Under the pieces are notes generated by a model that was not told where the DNA came from, made no database searches, and saw nothing but the letters and a program-made list of their open reading frames with translations. This document shows positions 1 to 5,308 of a stretch of 5,308 bases of DNA, one piece after another. This stretch comes from Chloroflexota bacterium (GTDB taxonomy: Bacteria; Chloroflexota; Limnocylindria; Limnocylindrales; CSP1-4). Every line of letters starts with the position of its first letter. Position 1 is the first letter of the stretch. Where the stretch lies: positions 1 through 5,308 of the forward strand of contig JACQEH010000062.1 in assembly GCA_016200675.1 (NCBI GenBank), given 5' to 3'. Position numbers and translations under genes: made by a program.

Positions 1-3000
1 CCAGTCGGACGCCCAGGGCGCGCAGGTCCGCGAGGGACCGCATCCCCCGCTCCGAGCGGTCCATCACCGCGGTCTCTGTGATCTCGAGCTCGAGCGCCGA
101 CGGCTCGAGTCCCGAGTCCCGGAGGACCTCCGCGATCGATGCCACGAGGCCCGGGTCGGCGAACTGCCGGGGGGAGAGGTTGACGCTCATCACGAGGCGC
201 TCGCCGGGCCACTGGTCCCGCCACTCGCGTGCCTGGCGACAGGCCTTCTCGAGGACCACGGCGCCGAGCGGGATGATGAGGTCGGTCTCCTCGGCGAGGG
301 GGATGAAGGCCGCCGGCGGCACGAGCCCGCGCTGGGGGTGCTGCCAACGGACGAGGGCCTCGAAGCCCACGATGCGCTCGGTCCGGAGGTCGACGATCGG
401 CTGGTAGTGGACGACGAGCTCGTCGCGGGTGATCCCGGCCCGAAGGTCGGCCTCGAGGTCGATGCGCTCGAGGGCCTCGCGACTCCGGAGCGGATCGAAG
501 CGGGCGACCCGGGTCGTCGGTTCGGCCTGCGCCTGGACGAGGGCAACCTCGGCCTCGCGCAGGAGATCGCCGGCGCTGGCCACGCCCGGCGTGCCGACCG
601 CGTAACCCAGGCTGGCGGAGATGAACCAGACCCGTCCGTCGAGGTCGAGGGGGGCCTTCATCGTTCCCACGACCTGGTCGGCGACCGCGGCCGCCCGGTC
701 CGCATCGGCCGAGGTGAGGAGCACGCCGAACTCGTCGCCCCCGAAGCGGGCCACGATGTCGTCCGGGCCGAGGACCGATGCCACGCGCCGGCCGACCTCG
801 GCCAGGACGCGATCGCCGGCCTCGTGGCCGAGGCTCTCGTTGATGACCTTGAAGCGGTCGACGTCGAGGAGCATGACCGAGATCGAGGACGGCTCCTCCG
901 CGTCGGAGCCATCCCAGTGGAGCGCCGACTCGATGCCCTCGAGGAGGCGCTCGCGGGCCGGCAGGCCGGTCACGGAATCCAGCGGACTGCGGCTTGCGGC
1001 CTCCTGGAGGCGGGCATTCTCGATGGCGAGGGAAGCCAGCTGGGCGAAGCGATTGAGGGCGTCGACCTCGTGCTCTCGCCAGGTCCTGGGAAGAGGGCCA
1101 GCCGCCAGGCCGAGGACGCCGACGACCCTGCCGCGCGTCGTCAGGGGCACGCCGACGACCGCCCCGATCGGCATCCCGTCGAACGTCGGCGAGCGGTCCG
1201 CGAAGGTCGCGTAGTCGCCGACGACCACGGGCTTGCCGGTCCGGTAGACGGCCCCCGCGAGGCCCGAGTCCACGTTCAGGCTGTGGCCGATGTAGCCGGC
1301 GAAGATGCCCAGCCCGGCGATGATCTCGAGGTGGGCACCATCGGCGTGGGCGAGGTAGAGATACGCGTGCTCGGTCCGCAGGAGGCGCCCGGCGCGGGCG
1401 AGGATCGACTGGAAGAGCTCGTCGGGCGTGCCGCCGTCGAGGAGCACGCCCGCCGTCTCGTCGAGGGCCGCGATCAGGGGATCGCGGGCGCTCAGCCGGC
1501 CGCCCGCGCCTTTTGCCAGGTAGAGGGCGGCATCGGCCGCCTCGACGAGGTCGTCCTTGGCAGCGCCATCGTCCGGGAAGCAGGCGACACCCACGCTGAT
1601 CGAGACCGTGGGGCCTGAATCGGGCGGGCGGAGGGCCCCGACCGCGACCCGGATGCGCTGCGCCACCTCGTCCGCGCCGAGGCGGCCGCTGTCGGGCAGG
1701 ATGACCGCGAACTCGTCGCCGCCGTAGCGATAGACACGATCGCCGCTCCGGGTCGCCGACTCGATCGCCCGGGCCACGTCGCGCAGCAGCTCGTCGCCGG
1801 CCGGATGGCCGAACGTGTCGTTGTAGGACTTGAAGCGATCGAGATCCATCATCAGGACCGCAAAGGGCCGTCCGGCGGCCTCACCGATGTCGGCCCCGAG
1901 CTCGCGCTGGAAGGCGCCGTGGTTGCGGAGGCCGGTGAGCGCGTCGTGCTCGGCCTGGACCTTGACCTGGCCGTGCGCCTCCGCGTTCCGCAGGGCGATC
2001 GCGGCTTGCGCCGCGAAGAGCTTGCAGAGCTCGAACTCGTTCTCCGAGAAGTGGGCCTCGGCCTCGCCCATGCGAGCGACGTTGAGCGTGCCCAGGACCT
2101 CGCCGTCGACGAGCAGCGGGACCACCACGAGCGACTCCGGCTCGAACGGCGTGCCCGGGATCTGGACCGAGCGGGGGTCGTTGATGGCGTCGTTGGCCAG
2201 GACGGCCTCGCGATTGTCGACGGCCCAGCCGGTGATCCCGGTACCCAGCGGTGCCTCGTAGCCGAGGATCACCTCGGCGAAGCGATCCCGGGCGATGACC
2301 GGGACGCGCACGCCGCGCTCGATGTCGACGCGGTAGATCGTCAGGGCGTCGTAGGTCACGACCGCCTTCAGGGAGTCGGCGATCAGCTCCAGGATGCCCG
2401 AGGCGTCCAGCGTCGAGAGGAGCCGCTCGTTGACCATCAGGAGACGGCGCTGGCTGGCGAGCTGCGTTTCCAGCTCGGCCTGCTGGCGGTGGAGCTGCTC
2501 GAGGCGCTCGGCGTTGACGAGCGCCTGGGCGGCGTACCCGGCAAAGATGGTGAGCGTCGCCTGGTCGTCCACTCCGAAGCGATCGCGGCCCAGCCGCGAC
2601 AGGACGATCACGCCCCGGACGGTGCCCTCGAACGACATCGGGACGACGAGCATCGACTCGGGACCCTCGGCCCGCCCGACCACGATGCTCCGCTCGTCCG
2701 CCTGGGCGTCGCCGATGACGAGCGGTTCGTTGTGGAGGGCCACCCAGCCGGTGAGCCCGGTGCCGATGTCGACACGGAGCATCTCGGGGGTCGGGCTGGT
2801 GGTGCCCATGAACGTGCCCTGGAAGGCGACGGGCTCGCAGGTTCGGGTTCGCGGGTCGACTCGGTAGATGCGGATCGTGTCGAAGGTGATGAGCGAGCCG
2901 GCTTCGGCGACGATGGCCTCGCCGATGCCCCGGACGTCGGTCAGGCCGTTGAGCCGCGCCGCCAGGTCCTGGACCGACCGCAGGCGGGCCGCGAGCGACT

Positions 3001-3853
3001 GGACCGACTCCACGAGCCGGGCGTTGCCGAGGGCCGTCGCGATCCCATCGGCAAAGCTGCGGGCCAGCGCCACCTCGTCGGGGGTCCAGTCGTGGCGGGC
3101 TTCGTGGTAGAGGACGATCACGCCCTGGGACTCGCCGCGGAAGACGACGGGCACGAAGCAGGCAGACGCGATGCCGTGCTGCCGGTAGAGGGCGCGCAGA
3201 TCCGGGGCGATGCCGGGATCCGCGACGTCGCGGTAGACGAGAACCGTTCCTGTCCGGATCGCCCGAACGCCCGCAGTGTCTGCCGTTGCCGGCAGGGCGC
3301 GGATGACGTCCACGATCTCGTCGGGGAGGCCGCGGGCGGCGGCCAGCTCGAGCGGCCGGTCGCGCTGCGGGTCCCACAGCCAGAGGCCGACGCGATCGGC
3401 GCCGAAGAGCCGGATGGAGTCGTCGAGGACCTCGTCGAAGAGCGTGTCGACGTCGTCCGTCCCGGACAGCTCCGACGCCAGGCGGCGGAGCTCGTCGCCG
3501 CCCCGCGCGTCAGCGGGTGTGGGCCGGTCCATCGGCCGCGGGACTGCCGAACGGGCCGTCGACCCGCGTCGCCCGATCTGCGGCCCGTGGTGAGTGGGGT
3601 CGGCCGGGGTCCCGTCCGCCGTCCCGGCGGGCAGTCGAGCCGGATGCTCGGTCGCCCGTTGCCGCTCTGCCAGGACCGCCTCGAGGTCCGTCCGTCGGAC
3701 GCGCCGGGTGCCCCGGCCGGCCCCCGCGGTCGAAGGCAACCGGCCGCTGGCGCACCACGCCCGGACCGTGTCGCGATGGACGCGGGCCAGGGTGGCGGCT
3801 TCCTCGATGGTGAGGAGATCCGTCGGGGTCGGGGTTCGAGCCGTAAGGGCCAT
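1..3853 (-). CDS. Multidomain c-di-GMP signalling protein: HTH-GAF-GAF-GAF-GGDEF-GAF-GGDEF-EAL (partial, C-terminus beyond left edge)
   Basis: This frame has 1284 codons without a stop and is cut by the left edge. Domains by approximate residue: excisionase/MerR-type helix-turn-helix 13-62 (LTIEEAATLARV, then DTVRAWCASGRLP, then RRVRRTDLEAVL); Pro/Arg/Gly/Thr-rich linker 64-115; GAF1 120-280; GAF2 290-450; helical linker 448-478; GAF3 475-632; GGDEF1 636-785; GAF4 795-950; GGDEF2 956-1120; EAL from 1128. GGDEF1 has DLDRFK (670-675), ND (678-679), RYGGDEF (709-715) and an RxxD inhibition site (R702, D705). GGDEF2 has DVDRFK (997-1002) and RFGGDEF (1036-1042). The EAL domain shows FEAL (E1165), VNLSPRQF (N1225) and EITET (E1257, E1260); its DDFG motif would lie just outside. 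I see no signal peptide or membrane segment, so the protein is probably cytoplasmic. GGDEF domains make c-di-GMP and EAL domains hydrolyse it; GAF domains bind small ligands or dimerise. The ATG at 3853 sits 12 residues before the helix-turn-helix. The only Shine-Dalgarno-like GGAGG lies 16 bases upstream, which is too far to be convincing. Confidence 0.95.
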   Translation of the reverse strand, partial: MALTARTPTPTDLLTIEEAATLARVHRDTVRAWCASGRLPSTAGAGRGTRRVRRTDLEAVLAERQRATEHPARLPAGTADGTPADPTHHGPQIGRRGSTARSAVPRPMDRPTPADARGGDELRRLASELSGTDDVDTLFDEVLDDSIRLFGADRVGLWLWDPQRDRPLELAAARGLPDEIVDVIRALPATADTAGVRAIRTGTVLVYRDVADPGIAPDLRALYRQHGIASACFVPVVFRGESQGVIVLYHEARHDWTPDEVALARSFADGIATALGNARLVESVQSLAARLRSVQDLAARLNGLTDVRGIGEAIVAEAGSLITFDTIRIYRVDPRTRTCEPVAFQGTFMGTTSPTPEMLRVDIGTGLTGWVALHNEPLVIGDAQADERSIVVGRAEGPESMLVVPMSFEGTVRGVIVLSRLGRDRFGVDDQATLTIFAGYAAQALVNAERLEQLHRQQAELETQLASQRRLLMVNERLLSTLDASGILELIADSLKAVVTYDALTIYRVDIERGVRVPVIARDRFAEVILGYEAPLGTGITGWAVDNREAVLANDAINDPRSVQIPGTPFEPESLVVVPLLVDGEVLGTLNVARMGEAEAHFSENEFELCKLFAAQAAIALRNAEAHGQVKVQAEHDALTGLRNHGAFQRELGADIGEAAGRPFAVLMMDLDRFKSYNDTFGHPAGDELLRDVARAIESATRSGDRVYRYGGDEFAVILPDSGRLGADEVAQRIRVAVGALRPPDSGPTVSISVGVACFPDDGAAKDDLVEAADAALYLAKGAGGRLSARDPLIAALDETAGVLLDGGTPDELFQSILARAGRLLRTEHAYLYLAHADGAHLEIIAGLGIFAGYIGHSLNVDSGLAGAVYRTGKPVVVGDYATFADRSPTFDGMPIGAVVGVPLTTRGRVVGVLGLAAGPLPRTWREHEVDALNRFAQLASLAIENARLQEAASRSPLDSVTGLPARERLLEGIESALHWDGSDAEEPSSISVMLLDVDRFKVINESLGHEAGDRVLAEVGRRVASVLGPDDIVARFGGDEFGVLLTSADADRAAAVADQVVGTMKAPLDLDGRVWFISASLGYAVGTPGVASAGDLLREAEVALVQAQAEPTTRVARFDPLRSREALERIDLEADLRAGITRDELVVHYQPIVDLRTERIVGFEALVRWQHPQRGLVPPAAFIPLAEETDLIIPLGAVVLEKACRQAREWRDQWPGERLVMSVNLSPRQFADPGLVASIAEVLRDSGLEPSALELEITETAVMDRSERGMRSLADLRALGVRL

Positions 3854-4004
3854 CCGCGCCTGTGCCGAGCCTCCAGTGGCGATCTCGAACGGCGGGCGGT
3901 GCGGGCGCACACCACGCCGACGCAACCGTAGAGTGACGGGCCCTCGGGCACGATAGGAAGGGAGTACGGGTGGGTCCGGCGGTTGGGTGCCGGTTCGGCG
4001 CGCC
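3854..4004. other. Intergenic gap between HAD hydrolase and GGDEF/EAL gene
   Basis: This is the only non-coding stretch of note. Reading on the minus strand, a short inverted repeat, CCGGC and GCCGG around an 8-base loop (plus-strand 3976-3993), lies just after the hydrolase stop codon. It has no T-run, so it is at best a weak terminator. A GGAGG sequence (complement of 3870-3874) is the only Shine-Dalgarno-like element before the ATG at 3853. I found no convincing -35/-10 pair. The frame upstream of the ATG is open and contains in-frame GTG and TTG codons, so a somewhat earlier start cannot be excluded. Whether the GGDEF/EAL gene has its own promoter or is read through from the hydrolase cannot be decided from this sequence. 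Confidence 0.5.
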
Positions 4005-4748
4005 TCAGCCGGCGGGCACCAGGTCCGCAACCGAGTCCAGGACCATGTCGGCACCGGCCGCCACCAGTGTCGCCCGATCGCCGGCACCGGTCAGGACGCC
4101 GATCAGGCGGGCCACGCCCGCGGCCCGACCCATCGCCATGTCGGCCTGGGCGTCGCCGATGACCGCGGAGCGCTCGGGCGGCACGCCGAGGACCTCGCAG
4201 ATCCAGAGGACGGCGGCCGGGTCCGGCTTGACGGGCCGGCCGTCGTCGGCACAGGCGACGGCCTCGACGAGGTGCCGCACCCCGAGGTGGGCCAGCGTCC
4301 GCTCGGTGGGCTCCCGGTCGTCACTCGTGGCGACCGCGATGCGGACGCCGTGTGAACCGAGTGACGCGAAGAGGACCGCGAGGTCGGTCACGGGCCGCGC
4401 CAGGGTCACCGGATCGGGACTGTGCCAGGCCCCGGCGACCAGGCGAGCGGCCTCGCGCCCCGGGATCCCGGCGCCTGCGAGGGCCTCGACGAGCGCCTCG
4501 CGGAGGCGGGCCATGGGCGTGGCCGCGAGCGCTCCGTGGGGCAGGACGCGGCCGGTCCGGCGGTCGACGCCCATCGTCGCGTAGACCACCTCGTCGAGGG
4601 GAGCGCCGTGGGCCGCGGTCAGGGCCGTGGCGAGGTTCGCGACCCAGTCGCTCCACATGCGCTGGAACTCGATCAGAGTCCCGTCCTTGTCGAAGATCGC
4701 GAGCTCGACGCCGGACAGCTGCCAGGGTCGTTCGGCCGGCCCGCTCAC
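4005..4748 (-). CDS. HAD-superfamily hydrolase, subfamily IA phosphatase-like
   Basis: This complete 247-residue protein begins with GTG and ends with TGA. All four HAD motifs are present. Motif I is FDKDGTL, with nucleophile D20 and acid/base D22. Motif II is VATSDD, with T141 or S142. Motif III is VKPDP, with K174. Motif IV is IGDAQAD, with the magnesium-binding acids D199 and D203. Residues 26-115 are mostly helical and match a C1-type cap between motifs I and II, as in phosphoglycolate phosphatase and pyrophosphatase-like (Gph/PpaX) enzymes. The length is usual for that group (about 210-250 residues). The expected reaction is phosphomonoester hydrolysis through a phospho-aspartate, in the cytoplasm; the substrate cannot be read from the sequence. 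The gene starts 14 bases after the stop of the ABC ATPase, so the two probably share a transcript. No strong ribosome-binding site precedes the GTG, and translational coupling is plausible. I see no better start before motif I. Confidence 0.93.
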   Translation of the reverse strand: MSGPAERPWQLSGVELAIFDKDGTLIEFQRMWSDWVANLATALTAAHGAPLDEVVYATMGVDRRTGRVLPHGALAATPMARLREALVEALAGAGIPGREAARLVAGAWHSPDPVTLARPVTDLAVLFASLGSHGVRIAVATSDDREPTERTLAHLGVRHLVEAVACADDGRPVKPDPAAVLWICEVLGVPPERSAVIGDAQADMAMGRAAGVARLIGVLTGAGDRATLVAAGADMVLDSVADLVPAG

Positions 4749-4762
4749 GGATGCTGCCGGGC

Positions 4763-5308
4763 CTACAGTTGCTCCTCGTCGATGACGTCGATCGCGGCGA
4801 GTGCGGGTGCCGCGCCGAGGACGAGCGGTCCCTCGGCCGGGAACGAGACGCCGATCGCGGCCCCGATCTCCGGCAGGTGGAGCGTCGGCTCGTTGAAGAC
4901 GTCGAGGGTCACGATCATGTCCGCAGCGATCTGGATCCGGAGGCGGACGATCGAGCCGAGGAACGTGACGTCGGCGACCGTGCCGCGGAGGTGATTCGAG
5001 CCTTCGACCCCCTGGCCGAGGGTGATCATCTCCGGTCGCAGGGCGAGCGAGATGGTGGTCCCGGGGCGGGCCTCCACGCTCTTCGTGATCCGGATCTCCT
5101 GGCCGCCCACCGAGAGGCGGCCCCCGCCCGCGTCGACCACCTGGGCGGGCATGACGTTGAGCGTGCCCACGAACGAGGCCACGAACGGGGTGGCCGGGAA
5201 GTTGTAGATCTCGAAGGGCGTGCCGATCTGCTCGATCCGGCCCTCGCTCATGACCACCACGCGGTCGGACAGCGAGAGGGCCTCCTCTTGGTCGTGGGTC
5301 ACGTAGAC
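4763..5308 (-). CDS. ABC importer ATP-binding subunit, PotA/CysA type (partial, N-terminus beyond right edge)
   Basis: The last 181 residues and the TAG stop are visible; the first codons continue past the right edge. Numbering from the edge, residues 3-10 read VTHDQEEA, the switch (H-loop) region with catalytic-cycle histidine H5. They are followed by the typical SDRVVVMSEGRIEQIGTP and EIYNFPATPFVASFVG segments that close the nucleotide-binding domain. Residues from about 104 to 165 form a TOBE-type regulatory domain, preceded by LRPE (90-93) and including FNEP (138-141). This arrangement is known from ATPases of spermidine/putrescine (PotA), sulfate, ferric iron and related importers. Family members are about 340-380 residues, so roughly half is missing, including Walker A, Q-loop, signature motif and Walker B. 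The FNE segment resembles the FFNED stretch I recall from E. coli PotA, which favours the polyamine-type branch, but the substrate is not established. The protein would act at the inner face of the membrane with permeases that are probably encoded beyond the right edge. Confidence 0.93.
   Translation of the reverse strand, partial: VYVTHDQEEALSLSDRVVVMSEGRIEQIGTPFEIYNFPATPFVASFVGTLNVMPAQVVDAGGGRLSVGGQEIRITKSVEARPGTTISLALRPEMITLGQGVEGSNHLRGTVADVTFLGSIVRLRIQIAADMIVTLDVFNEPTLHLPEIGAAIGVSFPAEGPLVLGAAPALAAIDVIDEEQL

Noticed and set aside
1881..3377. Minus-strand open frame of 498 codons
   Set aside because: It is a shifted frame over the GAF region, rich in Arg and Pro with no motif. The overlapping real frame contains clear GAF and GGDEF domains.
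1000..3500. GAF domains as bilin-binding phytochrome-like photosensors
   Set aside because: I see no chromophore-binding cysteine in the expected Cys-His context and no phytochrome signature in any of the four GAF domains.
1805..3931. Very long plus-strand open frame (708 codons), plus another at 338-1618
   Set aside because: Both are codon-aligned antisense shadows of the minus-strand GGDEF/EAL gene. In this register an antisense stop needs a sense TTA, CTA or TCA codon, which this GC-rich gene almost never uses. The 338 frame stops exactly opposite a TCA serine codon (S746, complement of 1616-1618). The translations are Asp/Glu/Arg/Gly-rich and show no domain.
3976..3993. Rho-independent terminator after the hydrolase gene
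   Set aside because: The stem is only five base pairs with an eight-base loop and no following T-run, so it is not listed as a terminator; short inverted repeats are common by chance in GC-rich DNA.
4005..4748. Hydrolase as phosphonoacetaldehyde hydrolase (PhnX) beside an aminoethylphosphonate importer
   Set aside because: The idea fits a PotA-like ATPase next to a HAD enzyme, but motif I here is DKDGTL, the phosphatase form with a second aspartate. PhnX has a different motif I in which that second aspartate is replaced.
3970..4994. Plus-strand open frames over the hydrolase and ATPase genes
   Set aside because: They overlap two genes with clear catalytic motifs on the minus strand, and their translations are low-complexity Arg/Ser/Ala/Pro sequence without recognisable domains.

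Overview
The window is GC-rich (about 70% G+C by eye) and densely coded. All three genes lie on the minus strand, so it reads from the right edge to the left. Strong GC at codon third positions, a GTG start, very rare TTA/CTA/TCA codons and a large soluble GAF/GGDEF/EAL protein suit a high-GC bacterium such as a Chloroflexota (Limnocylindria-like) or actinobacterial lineage. That placement is inference; no marker gene is present.

Right edge to 4763: the C-terminal half of an ABC importer ATPase of the PotA/CysA type, with the switch-histidine loop and a TOBE domain. Fourteen bases downstream, 4748-4005 encodes a complete HAD-superfamily phosphatase-like hydrolase with all four HAD motifs. The two are probably co-transcribed. 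A 151-base non-coding gap follows (3854-4004), with only a weak hairpin and a poorly spaced Shine-Dalgarno-like sequence.

From 3853 to the left edge runs one uninterrupted frame of at least 1284 codons, encoding a cytoplasmic multidomain cyclic-di-GMP signalling protein. Its order is excisionase/MerR-like helix-turn-helix, disordered linker, GAF1, GAF2, coiled-coil-like linker, GAF3, GGDEF1, GAF4, GGDEF2, EAL (cut by the window edge). GGDEF1 carries a canonical RxxD product-inhibition site; GGDEF2 has lost it. The EAL domain keeps every metal or catalytic residue visible before the cut. The protein looks like a DNA-binding, multi-sensor, potentially bifunctional c-di-GMP enzyme, and this is the most interesting item here.

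The long plus-strand open frames opposite this gene are antisense shadows. No RNA gene, mobile element, CRISPR array or sizeable repeat was seen.
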